Positions 35,914 to 45,573 of a stretch of DNA of 64,000 nucleotides are shown piece after piece (the stretch's first letter is position 1; each line of letters starts with the position of its first letter). Both the position numbers and the translations under genes were made by a program. The DNA comes from Sphingomonas hominis (GTDB lineage: Bacteria; Pseudomonadota; Alphaproteobacteria; Sphingomonadales; Sphingomonadaceae): positions 945,610 to 1,009,609 of the forward strand of contig NZ_JABULH010000001.1 in assembly GCF_013328205.1 (NCBI RefSeq), given 5' to 3'. The notes under the pieces are model-generated. The model was not told the DNA's origin, ran no database searches, and worked only from the letters and a program-made list of their open reading frames with translations.

Positions 35914-36249
35914 CTATCCGGCACGTAGTCCGGCCCACGCCAGCCACAGCCACCCCGCAATCAGCAGTGTGCCGCCGATCGGCGTGATCGCGCCGAACCA
36001 GCGCGGCGCACCCAAAGCCATCAGGTACAATGTTCCGGCGAAGATGGCCGCTCCAACGACGAACAACCAAGCTGGTCCACGCGCGTCGAGACGCAACGCT
36101 ACCAGCGCGGCGATAGCGTGGATCAGCTGATATTGACCGCCCGTGCGCAACCACTCGGCAGCATCGCCGCTGGCGCCGTGCGCCCCGAACGCACCCGCGC
36201 CTACCGCCAGCGCGCCGGACAGACTCGCGAGCATCATCAACCAGTTCAT
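35914..36249 (-). CDS. DUF423 small membrane protein
   Basis: A 111-residue, four-helix inner-membrane protein. ASLSGALAVGAGAFGAHG and GGQYQLIHAIAALVAL are the family signature, and the C-terminus ITPIGGTLLIAGWLWLAW fits as well. The function of this family (YwdK/YgdD-like) is unknown. Its ATG overlaps the stop codon of the Kef-type gene (ATGA), so it is the last gene of a coupled run radA/cvpA/nifU-like/kef/DUF423. Confidence 0.88.
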   Translation of the reverse strand: MNWLMMLASLSGALAVGAGAFGAHGASGDAAEWLRTGGQYQLIHAIAALVALRLDARGPAWLFVVGAAIFAGTLYLMALGAPRWFGAITPIGGTLLIAGWLWLAWAGLRAG

Positions 36250-38030
36250 GTCGTCGCTCCGGTGCCTTGGCTGATCGGCGCGTCACGCTCTGATTGCGTG
36301 ATGATACGCTCACGTGCCGCGCGAATGTCGCCCGCTTCGATCTGCAACCGCAGCCGTTCACGATCACGTACTCGGTACATGTCCTCGGCGCGGTCGATCT
36401 CCTCGTTGGAGATGTGCAACCCTTGCATCGCCGCGCGCGCCATCTTGATCGCCGACTCGAGCACCTCGCGCACGACGTACCGCGCGGCACCGTTCTTGAG
36501 CTTGATCAACGCGCGGCGATCGAAGGCACGCACGTACACAGATGCGTGTGGAAACGCTTCGTGCACGCTTTCGAGCCACTCGGCGTCGATCTGATCGCCA
36601 TCCACGCAGAACAGGATCAGTTCGGCCTCGCTTGCTCCCGCCTGACGCAGCAGATCCAGGCGTGTTCCGTCGCCGAAATAGACCTTGGCGCCGAACTCCG
36701 CCGCGATGTCGATCATCTCGATGTCGCGGTCGATCAGCGTCACTGGCACGCCGCTGGCGATCAACATCTGTGCCACCGTCTGACCGAACCGGCCATACCC
36801 TACGACCAGCGCGTTGGCACCGTCGGCCCGCGGACCGTCACGCTCGCCGTGGCTGTCGATCGGCGCCTCGCCGAAGCGCCTCGTCGCCATCATCAGAAAC
36901 GGCGTGCTCGCCATCGACAAGGTGATGATCGCGCCGAACACGCTCGCCGCCTCCGGTGCGATCAGGAAGCCGTTCTGCGCCTGCGTCAGCAGCACGAAGC
37001 CGAACTCGCCGCCCTGGCTCAGCAACAGACCAAGCGCGAGCGCCTGCCGCCACTGCATGCCGAAGACGCGCCCGATCGCGAAGATGACCAGCGCCTTGGT
37101 CGCGATCAGCGCGCCTGCCATGCCGACGACGAACAACGGACGCTCGGCGATCGTCGCGAGATCGAGCATCATGCCGACGGCGAGGAAGAACAGCCCGAGC
37201 AGGATCGAACGGAACGGCTCGATGTCGGTCTCGAGTTCGTGTCGGTACGGGCTGTCCGCCAGCATCACGCCGGCGACGAACGCACCCAGCGCAGTCGACA
37301 ACCCCAGCAACTCCATTAACGCCGCCGACGCAATCACCGTGAACAATGCCGCGAACACGAACAACTCACGCTCGCCGTGATTGCCGATCCAGCGGAACAA
37401 CGGCGTCAACACGAAGCGTCCGGCGGCGATCAGGCCACCGATCGCCAGGATCGTGTATAATCCCAGCATCCAACCCGACGGCCCCGTCGCCTGCGCGGGG
37501 TTGCGGCTCATCGCGGCAATGATGGTGATCATCGGAATGATCGACAGGTCCTGGAACAACAGGATCGAGAACGCCCGCTCACCGAACGGCGTGCGTAGTC
37601 GCCCCGCCGATTGCAGCATCGGCAGCACCTGCGCGGTCGACGACAAGGCGAGCGGCATCCCGAGCGCGAGCGCCGCAGCGATCGAGAAATGCGCGACGAA
37701 CGCGAGGATCGCCGTGATCGCCGCGCCACAAGCCAGGACCTGCAGCGCCCCGAGCGCGAAGATATCCTCTTTCAGCCGCCACAACTTGGCGGGGCTCAGC
37801 TCCAGTCCGACAATGAACAGCAGCATGGTGATACCGAGCTCGGCGAAACCCAATTTGGCCTCGGCATCGCCTACCAGCCCCAACACGTGCGGCCCGACTG
37901 TCGCTCCCGCGACCAAATAGCCGAGCGTCGCGCCCAACCCGAGCCGGCGGAACAGGAGTACGAAGGCGAGCGCGAAACCCAGCAGAACGAAGCCGTCTCG
38001 CAGCAACGAGCCGCCTGCCGCATGCTCCAT
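36246..38030 (-). CDS. Kef-type CPA2 cation:proton antiporter (second paralogue)
   Basis: Inner-membrane antiporter, 594 residues from the ATG at 38028-38030. The membrane part includes GFAELGITMLLFIVGLELSP and LSSTAQVLPMLQSAGRLRTP. A TrkA-N domain starts near residue 413 (ALVVGYGRFGQTVAQMLIAS), followed by a C-terminal helix that resembles the KefB/KefC tail. It is closer to KefB/KefC in layout than the paralogue at 4455. Potassium efflux is inferred from the family. Its start overlaps the upstream scaffold-gene stop by one base. Confidence 0.88.
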   Translation of the reverse strand: MEHAAGGSLLRDGFVLLGFALAFVLLFRRLGLGATLGYLVAGATVGPHVLGLVGDAEAKLGFAELGITMLLFIVGLELSPAKLWRLKEDIFALGALQVLACGAAITAILAFVAHFSIAAALALGMPLALSSTAQVLPMLQSAGRLRTPFGERAFSILLFQDLSIIPMITIIAAMSRNPAQATGPSGWMLGLYTILAIGGLIAAGRFVLTPLFRWIGNHGERELFVFAALFTVIASAALMELLGLSTALGAFVAGVMLADSPYRHELETDIEPFRSILLGLFFLAVGMMLDLATIAERPLFVVGMAGALIATKALVIFAIGRVFGMQWRQALALGLLLSQGGEFGFVLLTQAQNGFLIAPEAASVFGAIITLSMASTPFLMMATRRFGEAPIDSHGERDGPRADGANALVVGYGRFGQTVAQMLIASGVPVTLIDRDIEMIDIAAEFGAKVYFGDGTRLDLLRQAGASEAELILFCVDGDQIDAEWLESVHEAFPHASVYVRAFDRRALIKLKNGAARYVVREVLESAIKMARAAMQGLHISNEEIDRAEDMYRVRDRERLRLQIEAGDIRAARERIITQSERDAPISQGTGATT

Positions 38031-38470
38031 CAATCGGCATCCTTCGCGCTGGTCGCGGCCGCTGCCGCCGCTTCAGCCGCGGCCTCGAACGCGAGCCGGA
38101 TCGATGGGTGACGCGCCGTCAGCTTCAAACCGGGTGTGAAGATGTCGATCCCAGGCCAATCGGGTATCGGCCCGGTTCCTGCGAGCCAGTCGGTGAGCTC
38201 ATCACGCGCGCGCGCCAACTCCGCCGGCGTGCGCCCGACGACGTGCTGCGCCATCAGCGTCGACGATGCCTGCCCGAGCAGGCACGCCCGCACCAGCGTG
38301 CCCACCTGCTCAACGCGGCCGTCCTCGCCCAGCGCCAGGTCGACGGTGACGCGACTGCCGCAGATCGGCGACCGTCGCTCGGCCGAGGCCGCGCCGTCAG
38401 CCAGACGCTCCGGATACGGATTGCCGAGCGCCAGCGCTGAAATCTCGGGCGTGTAGAGGTCGAGGCTCAC
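38030..38470 (-). CDS. SufU/NifU-N-like iron-sulfur scaffold protein
   Basis: A 146-residue protein starting at GTG 38468-38470. SPICGSRVTVDLAL and VRACLLGQASSTLMAQHVVG carry two of the three cysteines of the NifU N-terminal/SufU fold. The third Cys position falls in a region reading ARHPSIRLAFEAAAEAA and has no Cys, as I recall for other alphaproteobacterial members. It may be a degenerate scaffold or act with a partner. The C-terminus is a poly-Ala stretch. GTGA overlap with cvpA upstream. Confidence 0.8.
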   Translation of the reverse strand: MSLDLYTPEISALALGNPYPERLADGAASAERRSPICGSRVTVDLALGEDGRVEQVGTLVRACLLGQASSTLMAQHVVGRTPAELARARDELTDWLAGTGPIPDWPGIDIFTPGLKLTARHPSIRLAFEAAAEAAAAAATSAKDAD

Positions 38471-39030
38471 GAAGCATTGCCTTCATCGGACGGTTGCACA
38501 GGTTGAAAGCGCGGAGCGAACAACGGCTTGCCGCGTCGGCGGCGGTCGACCACGTCGGCAATCGACGCACTGGTCGCGCTCAGCAGCGGGTAGGTACGTG
38601 CCTGTACGATCCAGCCCGGCCGCCGCGAGGGACCGCCGCCGAGCAGATCGAGTACCAGCACGACCAGCAGGAACACCAGGCTGGCGAAGATCAAGCCTTT
38701 CAGCGCACCGAAGCCGAACCCGAGCGACCGGTCAATCGGTCCGAGCACCGATGTCCGCGTTCGCGCACTGACCGCATTAACGACGATACGGCTGAGCAAG
38801 TAGGTGCCGCCGGTCAGGATCGCGAACGCCAGGATCGTCGCACCCGATGCGGTGCCGATCGTCGGCGCTAACGTGCGCGACAGCGGCAGGTGGAAGATCT
38901 TGAGCGCGAAGATCATCGCAACCCACGCAAACAGCGCGAGCACTTCCGCCACGAAGCCGCGCTTCGCACCGAGCAGCGCTGTGGCCGCCACCAGCAGCAG
39001 CACCGCGATATCAAGACCGTGAAGGTTCAT
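38467..39030 (-). CDS. CvpA-family membrane protein
   Basis: A 187-residue protein with four hydrophobic helices in the first 135 residues (HGLDIAVLLLVAATALLGAK, GATILAFAILTGGTYLLSRI, FGALKGLIFASLVFLLVVLV). It has the CvpA feature of a short charged loop with RGFVAEVL-type sequence after helix 1 and a cytosolic C-terminal tail. The family is named for colicin V production in E. coli and affects envelope stress; its mechanism is unknown. The ATG at 39028-39030 is chosen; a GTG one codon upstream is equivalent. It follows radA after 54 bases. Confidence 0.85.
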   Translation of the reverse strand: MNLHGLDIAVLLLVAATALLGAKRGFVAEVLALFAWVAMIFALKIFHLPLSRTLAPTIGTASGATILAFAILTGGTYLLSRIVVNAVSARTRTSVLGPIDRSLGFGFGALKGLIFASLVFLLVVLVLDLLGGGPSRRPGWIVQARTYPLLSATSASIADVVDRRRRGKPLFAPRFQPVQPSDEGNAS

Positions 39031-39084
39031 CACCTGTTAGATACGGCCTGCGCGTGCCACGCGCTAGATAGCGCCGAGGCTGCA

Positions 39085-40455
39085 CTATCCGCGCCCGAGC
39101 ATGTGGTCGACGAAGCTGGCGAGATTGCGAAAACTCGACAGCCGCACCGAAGCGGCGTCGGTCACGCCCGTCGGCACCATCGCGCGGGTGAACCCTAGCT
39201 TGCCCGCTTCCTTCAACCGCAACGGCGCGTGCGCAACCGGTCGGATCTCGCCTGACAAGGCGATTTCACCGAAGGCGACCCCGTCGGAGGCGACCGGCCG
39301 TTCACTCAACGCCGAAATGAGCGCGGCCGCGACCGCCAGATCGGCGGCCGGATCCTGCACGCGATAGCCGCCGGCGACGTTCAGATAAACTTCGCAGGTC
39401 GAGAAGCTCAGCCCGCAGCGCGCTTCCAGCACCGCCAGGATCATCGCCAAGCGCCCCGAGTCCCAACCGACCACCGCGCGCCGCGGCGTCGCCCCGCTCG
39501 CCAGCCGTACCACCAGCGCCTGTATTTCGACCAGCACCGGCCGCGTGCCCTCCAGCGCGGGAAACACGATTGATCCCGTCACGCTCTCGTCGCGCTGGGT
39601 CAGGAACAGGCTGGAAGGATTGGCCACCTCGACCAGCCCCTCGCCCGCCATGGCGAACACGCCGATCTCGTCGGTGCCGCCGAAGCGGTTCTTGATCGCG
39701 CGCAGGATACGATATTGATGGCTGCGCTCCCCCTCGAAGCTCAGCACGGTGTCGACCATATGCTCCAGCACCCGCGGTCCGGCGATCGAACCGTCCTTGG
39801 TCACGTGGCCGACCAGGATCACCGCAGTGCCGCGTTCCTTGGCGAAACGGATCAACTCCTGCGCGGTCGCGCGTACCTGGCTGACCGTGCCCGGCGCGCC
39901 TTCGATCAGGTCGGAATGCATCGTCTGGATCGAGTCGATCACCAGCAGTGCCGGCGACGTTCCCTGACCAAGCGTCGTTAAGATGTCGCGCGTCGACGTG
40001 GCGGCGGCGAGCTGCACCGGCGCGTCACCCAGTCCCAGTCGCTGCGCGCGCAATCGCACCTGGTCGGCCGCTTCCTCACCTGACACATAAGCCACGTTGC
40101 GCCCCGCACGCGCCAGTCGCGCCGCGGCCTGCAACAGCAGCGTCGACTTGCCCACCCCCGGATCGCCTCCGATCAAGGTGGCGGAGCCGGCCACCAACCC
40201 GCCACCGAGCGCTCGGTCAAATTCTGGTATGCCGAAGGTCATCCGTTCAGGCAGCGCGATCTCGGCATCGAGCGCTACCAGCGTCAATGCACGCCCGCCG
40301 GATTGCAGATTATGCTTGGCCTGGAAGGGTGTAACGACCGCTGACGCTTCCTCGACCAGCGTGTTCCACTCATTGCAATCGGCGCATTGTCCCTGCCATC
40401 GGTGCGACACCGACCCGCAGGACTGACAAACGTAACGTCGCTGTGCTTTTGCCAT
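39085..40455 (-). CDS. radA: DNA repair protein RadA (Sms)
   Basis: RecA-like branch-migration ATPase that processes recombination intermediates. It is 456 residues. The N-terminal zinc finger uses C10, C13, C24 and C27. Walker A is GGDPGVGKSTLL (K103). The RadA-specific motif KNRFGGTDEIG and the Lon-protease-like C-terminal domain (GGYRVQDPAADLAVAAALIS) are present. A perfect GAAC-N7-GAAC LexA-type box lies 22-36 bases before the ATG, so SOS induction is likely. Downstream genes to DUF423 may share the transcript. Confidence 0.96.
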   Translation of the reverse strand: MAKAQRRYVCQSCGSVSHRWQGQCADCNEWNTLVEEASAVVTPFQAKHNLQSGGRALTLVALDAEIALPERMTFGIPEFDRALGGGLVAGSATLIGGDPGVGKSTLLLQAAARLARAGRNVAYVSGEEAADQVRLRAQRLGLGDAPVQLAAATSTRDILTTLGQGTSPALLVIDSIQTMHSDLIEGAPGTVSQVRATAQELIRFAKERGTAVILVGHVTKDGSIAGPRVLEHMVDTVLSFEGERSHQYRILRAIKNRFGGTDEIGVFAMAGEGLVEVANPSSLFLTQRDESVTGSIVFPALEGTRPVLVEIQALVVRLASGATPRRAVVGWDSGRLAMILAVLEARCGLSFSTCEVYLNVAGGYRVQDPAADLAVAAALISALSERPVASDGVAFGEIALSGEIRPVAHAPLRLKEAGKLGFTRAMVPTGVTDAASVRLSSFRNLASFVDHMLGRG

Positions 40456-40476
40456 GCCCGTAGCCTAGCACAATGA

Positions 40477-40491
40477 GAACGATAGGGGAAC
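40477..40491 (-). promoter_or_regulatory. LexA (SOS) box in front of radA
   Basis: The plus strand reads GAAC, GATAGGG, GAAC: a direct repeat with the exact 7-base spacing of alphaproteobacterial LexA operators. It lies 22-36 bp upstream of the radA start, where a bound repressor would block the promoter or early elongation. The preceding TGA and the GGG before the second half are shared with the box at 581-595. Confidence 0.6.
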
Positions 40492-40575
40492 GTTGGGGTG
40501 TAGCGCAGGCAGTTGCAGAGCGGATCGGAAGCCTAATCGGCTGAGCAACGGGGGCACGCCGTTCATCTGCCAGTC

Positions 40576-40600
40576 GGAACCCGTTCGTTACGGTCACGTT
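40576..40600 (+). promoter_or_regulatory. EcfG-type general stress promoter
   Basis: GGAAC at 40576-40580 and CGTT at 40597-40600 are separated by 16 bases, the consensus recognised by EcfG (sigma-T in Caulobacter) in the alphaproteobacterial general stress response. The expected transcription start is near 40606, giving a leader of about 28 bases to the ATG at 40634. Strong on sequence alone. Confidence 0.65.
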
Positions 40601-40633
40601 TCTCAATCGATATCAACCGCGTGAGAGCAGAAC

Positions 40634-41317
40634 ATGAAGCGTTACGAGTTATTCGCCGCCGTCGCGGCAGCTGGCCTGATCCCGTCGGTCGCCTCGGCCC
40701 AAACCGCCCCGACGACCGCACCCGCAGGTGCGCAGGCATCCGCAACGGCGAGCGTGGCGACCGGTGCCACCGTGTACGACACCAGCGGCGGTGTCGTGGG
40801 AACGGTTGCGAGCACCGACGGCACGAATGCTGTGATCGACACCGGCACCAACAAGGCCGCAGTGCCGCTCACCTCGCTCGGCAAGGGTGCACAGGGCCCC
40901 GTGTTGGCGATGACGAAGGCGCAGCTCGACGCCGCCGCGGGTGCACAGCAGCAGCAGGCGAGTGCCGCCTTCCGCTCACAACTCGTCACCGGTGCGAGCG
41001 TCTACGGCTCGGGCGGGACGAAGCTCGGCACGATCAAGGCAGTCGACACGAGCATGGTGACGCTGACCACCGACAAGGGTGACGCCAAGCTGCCGATCGC
41101 CGGCTTCGGTCCGGGGCCGCAGGGCGTCACGATCGGAATGACCGCAGCGCAGCTGTCCGCAGCGATGGGTGCCGGGACACCGGGCGACAGCGCAGACGCG
41201 TCGGCCACCACCACCGGTGACGCCGCGACCTCGACGCCGGGGACGAATGACAATGCGTCGACCACGCCGCCGGGCGCCACGACGAGCACGACCAAGAAGA
41301 TCAAGCCGCGTAAGTAA
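40634..41317 (+). CDS. Exported two-repeat (PRC-barrel-like) protein, probable stress-regulon member
   Basis: A 227-residue protein. A signal peptide (MKRYELFAAVAAAGLIPSVA) ends in SAQ-TAP. Two homologous beta-rich units follow: residues about 43-104 (GATVYDTSGGVVGTV...VLAMTKAQLDAAAG) and about 118-178 (GASVYGSGGTKLGTI...TIGMTAAQLSAAMG). Each looks like a PRC-barrel. The C-terminus is a Thr/Ala/Pro-rich, presumably disordered tail ending KKIKPRK. Function unknown. Preceded by an EcfG-type promoter and divergent from radA. Confidence 0.8.
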   Translation: MKRYELFAAVAAAGLIPSVASAQTAPTTAPAGAQASATASVATGATVYDTSGGVVGTVASTDGTNAVIDTGTNKAAVPLTSLGKGAQGPVLAMTKAQLDAAAGAQQQQASAAFRSQLVTGASVYGSGGTKLGTIKAVDTSMVTLTTDKGDAKLPIAGFGPGPQGVTIGMTAAQLSAAMGAGTPGDSADASATTTGDAATSTPGTNDNASTTPPGATTSTTKKIKPRK

Positions 41318-41325
41318 ACTGACGG

Positions 41326-41350
41326 GTCTGCCTGCCACGTGCAGGCGGAC
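41326..41350. terminator. Hairpin between convergent stress gene and alaS
   Basis: Ten-base-pair stem GTCTGCCTGC/GCAGGCGGAC with one G-T pair and a five-base loop, nine bases after the stop codon at 41317 and 12 bases beyond the alaS stop. Position suggests a bidirectional terminator. There is no T-run, so it may work with Rho or only stabilise 3' ends. Confidence 0.45.
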
Positions 41351-41362
41351 CATCAACGTCCG

Positions 41363-44011
41363 CTACGCGGTACGTAGCACAGCGCGAAGGGCGTCGAGTG
41401 CCTCCTGCGCCTTGTTTGCATCGGGGCCGCCGCCTTGGGCCATATCAGGCCTACCGCCGCCGCCTTGTCCCCCCAAAGCCTGAACTCCGACCTTGACCAG
41501 ATCGACCGCATTGATGCGCGCGGTCAGGTCGGATGTTACCCCGACCGCAATGGTCGCTTTGCCGTCGTTCACCGCCACGATGGCGACCACGCCAGAGCCG
41601 AGCTGCCGCCGCGCATCGTCGACCGCACCGCGCAAGCCCTTGGCCTCGAACCCGTCGAGCACCTGCGCGACGAACGCGACGTCGCCGACCATCTCGGGCC
41701 CGGCCGCATCCTTCGCCCCTCCGCCGAGCGCCAGCGCCTTCTTCGCCTCGGCCAATTCGCGCTCGAGCCGCCGGCGCTCATCGAGCAGCGCCGCGATACG
41801 TGCGGGCACTTCGTCGGGTGTCGACCGCAGCGTCGCGGCCGCGTCACGCAGCTTCTCGTCGCGCGCGCTCAGATATTGCCGTGCGGCCTCACCGGTCAGC
41901 GCTTCGACGCGGCGAACACCCGACGAGACCGCACTCTCGCCGACGACCTTGAACAGGCCGATGTCACCGAGTGCCCGCGCGTGCGTACCGCCGCACAGCT
42001 CGATCGAGTAGGTTTTCCCATCGTCGCCCGTGCCCATCGACACGACGCGCACCTCGTCACCATATTTTTCACCAAACAACGCCATCGCGCCCATCGCGAT
42101 CGCCTCGTCCGGGGTCATCAGCCGCGTCTCGACGTTCCCGTTGCCGCGGATCTGCGCGTTCACCGCCGCCTCGACGTCGGCCAGCTCGGCCGGCGCCATC
42201 GCGGTCGCGTGCGACACGTCGAAGCGCAGACGGTCGGGTGCGACCAGACTGCCTTTCTGCGCAACATGAGAGCCAAGCCGCGTCCGCAGCGCCTCGTGCA
42301 GCAAGTGCGTGGCGGAGTGGTTGGCGCGAATCGCGTCACGACGCCGCACGTCGATGGCGAGGCGAACGGTGTCGCCGACCTTGAGGCCGCCCGTCTCTAC
42401 CCGTGTGTGGTGGACGAACAGCTTGCCGAGTTGCTTCGACGTGTCCGTCACCGTGGCGGCGAGGCCCGCCCCGCTCGACAGTGTGCCCGCATCGCCGACC
42501 TGTCCGCCGCTCTCACCGTAGAACGGAGTCTGGTTGACGATCACGTCGACCTGCTCGCCCGCGTCCGCCTGCTCGACGCGCTGCCCGTCCTTCACGAGCG
42601 CGAGCACGACACCTTCGCCGCTATCGCTCGAGTAGCCGGTAAACTCGGTCGCGCCGACTTCCTCGACCAGGTCGAACCACAATTCGTCTGACGCCTTCGC
42701 GCCTGAGCCCTTCCACGCGGCGCGCGCGGCGCGCTTCTGCTCGGCCATCGCACTGTCGAAGCCGACGCGGTCGACCTGCAACCCCTGCGCCCGCAACGCG
42801 TCCTCGGTCAGGTCGTACGGGAAGCCGAACGTGTCATAGAGCTTGAACGCGGTCTCGCCCGCCAGCGTGTCGCCCTGCCCCATGCCGGCCGTCGCTTCGT
42901 CAAGCAGCCGCAGCCCCTTGTCGAGCGTCTTGCGGAAGCGTGTTTCCTCCTGCCGCAATGTCGCCTCGATCAAAGGCTGCGCTCGGACGAGCTCAGGGTA
43001 AGCCGCACCCATTTCGGCGACCAGCGCCGGGACGAGCCGATGCATCAGCGGCTCTTTTGCGCCGAGCAGATGCGCGTGGCGCATCGCGCGGCGCATGATC
43101 CGGCGCAGCACGTAGCCGCGACCCTCGTTCGCGGGCAGCACGCCGTCGGCGACCAGGAAGCCCGAGCAGCGCAGGTGATCGGCGATAACGCGGTGGCTCG
43201 CCTGATTATTGCCGCTCGTGACAGTGTGCGTCAGCGCGCCCGACGCTGCAATCAGCGCCTTGAACGTGTCGGTGTCGTAATTGTCGTGCACGCCCTGCAT
43301 CACCGCGGCGACGCGCTCCAGCCCCATGCCGGTGTCGATCGACGGCCGCGGTAGATCGCCGGTGATCTGGTCGGCTTCCTGCATGAACTGCATAAAGACG
43401 AGGTTCCAGATTTCGACGAAGCGGTCGCCGTCCTCGTCCTGGCTACCGGGAGGGCCGCCCGCGATGTGATCGCCGTGATCGTAGAAGATCTCGGAACACG
43501 GACCGCACGGCCCGTCCGATCCCATCGCCCAGAAATTGTCCTTGGTCGCGATACGGATGATGCGATGGTCGGGCAGCCCGGCAATCTTCTTCCACAGCTC
43601 GAACGCCTGATCGTCGGTGTGGTAGACGGTCGCGGTCAGCTTGTCCGCGGGCAGCCCCCATTCTTTCGTCAGCAGCGTCCACGCATGAGTGATCGCCTGT
43701 TCCTTGAAGTAATCGCCGAACGAGAAATTACCCAGCATTTCGAAGAAGGTATGGTGCCGCGCGGTATAGCCGACATTGTCGAGATCGTTATGCTTGCCTC
43801 CCGCCCGCACGCATTTCTGCGAACTGGTCGCGGTCGAGTAGGGCCCCGACTCCAGCCCGGTAAACACGTTCTTGAACGGCACCATGCCGGCGTTGACGAA
43901 CATCAGCGTCGGGTCGTTCTGCGGCACCAACGGTGCGGACGGCACGATCTGGTGGCCGTTGGCGCCGAAATAATCGAGGAAGCTGCGACGGAGGTCGTTT
44001 GTCGAGGTCAT
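41363..44011 (-). CDS. alaS: Alanine--tRNA ligase
   Basis: Class II synthetase that charges tRNA-Ala and edits mischarged Ser and Gly. It is 882 residues, full length. Start at ATG 44009-44011. Aminoacylation core: [31 protein letters not shown] and [13 protein letters not shown]. Editing-site zinc ligands lie in [16 protein letters not shown] and [13 protein letters not shown]. The C-Ala domain at the end includes the Gly-rich [18 protein letters not shown] that binds tRNA. Confidence 0.98.
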   Translation of the reverse strand: MTSTNDLRRSFLDYFGANGHQIVPSAPLVPQNDPTLMFVNAGMVPFKNVFTGLESGPYSTATSSQKCVRAGGKHNDLDNVGYTARHHTFFEMLGNFSFGDYFKEQAITHAWTLLTKEWGLPADKLTATVYHTDDQAFELWKKIAGLPDHRIIRIATKDNFWAMGSDGPCGPCSEIFYDHGDHIAGGPPGSQDEDGDRFVEIWNLVFMQFMQEADQITGDLPRPSIDTGMGLERVAAVMQGVHDNYDTDTFKALIAASGALTHTVTSGNNQASHRVIADHLRCSGFLVADGVLPANEGRGYVLRRIMRRAMRHAHLLGAKEPLMHRLVPALVAEMGAAYPELVRAQPLIEATLRQEETRFRKTLDKGLRLLDEATAGMGQGDTLAGETAFKLYDTFGFPYDLTEDALRAQGLQVDRVGFDSAMAEQKRAARAAWKGSGAKASDELWFDLVEEVGATEFTGYSSDSGEGVVLALVKDGQRVEQADAGEQVDVIVNQTPFYGESGGQVGDAGTLSSGAGLAATVTDTSKQLGKLFVHHTRVETGGLKVGDTVRLAIDVRRRDAIRANHSATHLLHEALRTRLGSHVAQKGSLVAPDRLRFDVSHATAMAPAELADVEAAVNAQIRGNGNVETRLMTPDEAIAMGAMALFGEKYGDEVRVVSMGTGDDGKTYSIELCGGTHARALGDIGLFKVVGESAVSSGVRRVEALTGEAARQYLSARDEKLRDAAATLRSTPDEVPARIAALLDERRRLERELAEAKKALALGGGAKDAAGPEMVGDVAFVAQVLDGFEAKGLRGAVDDARRQLGSGVVAIVAVNDGKATIAVGVTSDLTARINAVDLVKVGVQALGGQGGGGRPDMAQGGGPDANKAQEALDALRAVLRTA

Positions 44012-44082
44012 GACCAGCGACTTAATGAGGAGAAAGCGCGCTGCCTAGCGCTTCGTCGCTGCTGCAACGACGCGCTGCGGCG

Positions 44083-45573
44083 TCAACCCCGCCCGGCCGC
44101 GTCGCTGACGGCCACGCGGCCCAGCGCGCCGGCGAGCGCGGCGTGCCGTTTCGACACGATCTCGCCGTACAAGGCGTGATCGGCACGATCGAGGTCGAGC
44201 CGCAGCGTTGCCGCATCGAGCGACAGGCGCGATCGCCGCAACGGATCCGCGACGCCGCCGCTCAAGCGCTGACCCAGCCGGATCGCCAACCCCCATGTCG
44301 CGGCACGGCGCAACGCCGCTTCCGACGCCAATCGACCGAGCGGGTCGGGGCTCTGCATCGTACCGCCCATCGCGGTCCACAACGCCTGCGCCAGCATCGC
44401 CCGCCCGCGCCCGTCGATGCCGACCCAATTGCCGTGCAATGCGATTTCGAGGCCGCGCTCAGCGCGAAACTCGGGGTTCGCGCGCCAGCCGACATCGGCC
44501 AATTGGCAAGCGGCATTGCGCAAACGCGCCTCGGCCGGCTTGTCCTCACCGAACAAGGGCGTGATCCAGCGATCGAGCAGGTCGCCGTGCTCCGGAAAAC
44601 GCCCGGACATGTGGCCCTCGTCGCGGGTCGCGACGATCAACGCGTCCTCCGCGCGATCCTCCGCGCTCAGTTCCTGGAACAGCAATCCTTCACGCAACCC
44701 GAAAGCGGACACGATCGTACCACTGCTTTTCAAATGCTTGAGCAGCACCGACAGCAACGCGGCGGCATCGGCCAGTGTCGGTATACGCCCGCTCGACAGC
44801 CCAGGCACCTCCTTCAACTGCGGCTTACCGACATGCGACAAGGTGCGGCGCAGGCTGGCGATCGTACCGGGCGACATCGCATATTGGTGAATGATCGGCA
44901 GCGGATAACGCGCACGGTGCATCGCCAGCCGCGCCAGGCCACGCCACGACCCGCCAACGAGGTAGAAAGGCAGGTTCTTGCCCGCACCGATCCACCCTGC
45001 CTCATGCAGCATCGACTCGACGTGTCGGTCGAGCCGACCCCGTTGACGCAAGGGGGCAAGGCGCAGCACGCCGAGTGGAAAGGACGCGCGCTCGGCGAGT
45101 TCGCCGCGACGAACCCGAACCAGTTCAAGACTACCACCGCCCAGATCGCCGACGATGCCGTCGGCACCCGGTATGCCGGACAGGACGCCGAAGCCTGCAG
45201 CCGCGGCCTCCTCCTCCCCCGACAGGATCTCGACGGTCAGCCCCGCTTCCTCCGCAACCGCGATCAGCGCGCGGCCGTTCCTGGCATCGCGCACCGCGGC
45301 GGTCGCGACCGTGCGCACACGCGTCACCTCCATCGCGCGCGCGAGCGCGGCGAAGCGGTGAAGCGCGGTGCGCGCAGCGGCCATTGCCTCCGCATCGATC
45401 GTTCCCGTCGCCGCCAGGCTGCGACCGAGGCCGGCAAGCACCTTTTCGTTGAACAACGGCGTCGGCAGCCGTGCCGGCCCTTGGTAGACGACAAGGCGGA
45501 TCGAATTGGAGCCGATATCGATGATCGCGGTGCGCGGCGTGTCGGCACTGGGTGCCGCGGGACCAGCCTTCAC
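44083..45573 (-). CDS. ppx: Exopolyphosphatase (Ppx/GppA family)
   Basis: Hydrolyses polyphosphate or converts pppGpp to ppGpp. It is 496 residues from GTG 45571-45573. The ASKHA fold has TAIIDIGSNSIRLVVYQG as the first phosphate loop, AAVRDARNG and the second loop GIVGDLGGGSLELVRVRRG, with the catalytic Glu between. The C-terminal helical (HD-like) half is present. It overlaps the ppk stop by four bases, so the polyphosphate-making and polyphosphate-degrading enzymes are translated from one message. Confidence 0.92.
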   Translation of the reverse strand: MKAGPAAPSADTPRTAIIDIGSNSIRLVVYQGPARLPTPLFNEKVLAGLGRSLAATGTIDAEAMAAARTALHRFAALARAMEVTRVRTVATAAVRDARNGRALIAVAEEAGLTVEILSGEEEAAAAGFGVLSGIPGADGIVGDLGGGSLELVRVRRGELAERASFPLGVLRLAPLRQRGRLDRHVESMLHEAGWIGAGKNLPFYLVGGSWRGLARLAMHRARYPLPIIHQYAMSPGTIASLRRTLSHVGKPQLKEVPGLSSGRIPTLADAAALLSVLLKHLKSSGTIVSAFGLREGLLFQELSAEDRAEDALIVATRDEGHMSGRFPEHGDLLDRWITPLFGEDKPAEARLRNAACQLADVGWRANPEFRAERGLEIALHGNWVGIDGRGRAMLAQALWTAMGGTMQSPDPLGRLASEAALRRAATWGLAIRLGQRLSGGVADPLRRSRLSLDAATLRLDLDRADHALYGEIVSKRHAALAGALGRVAVSDAAGRG

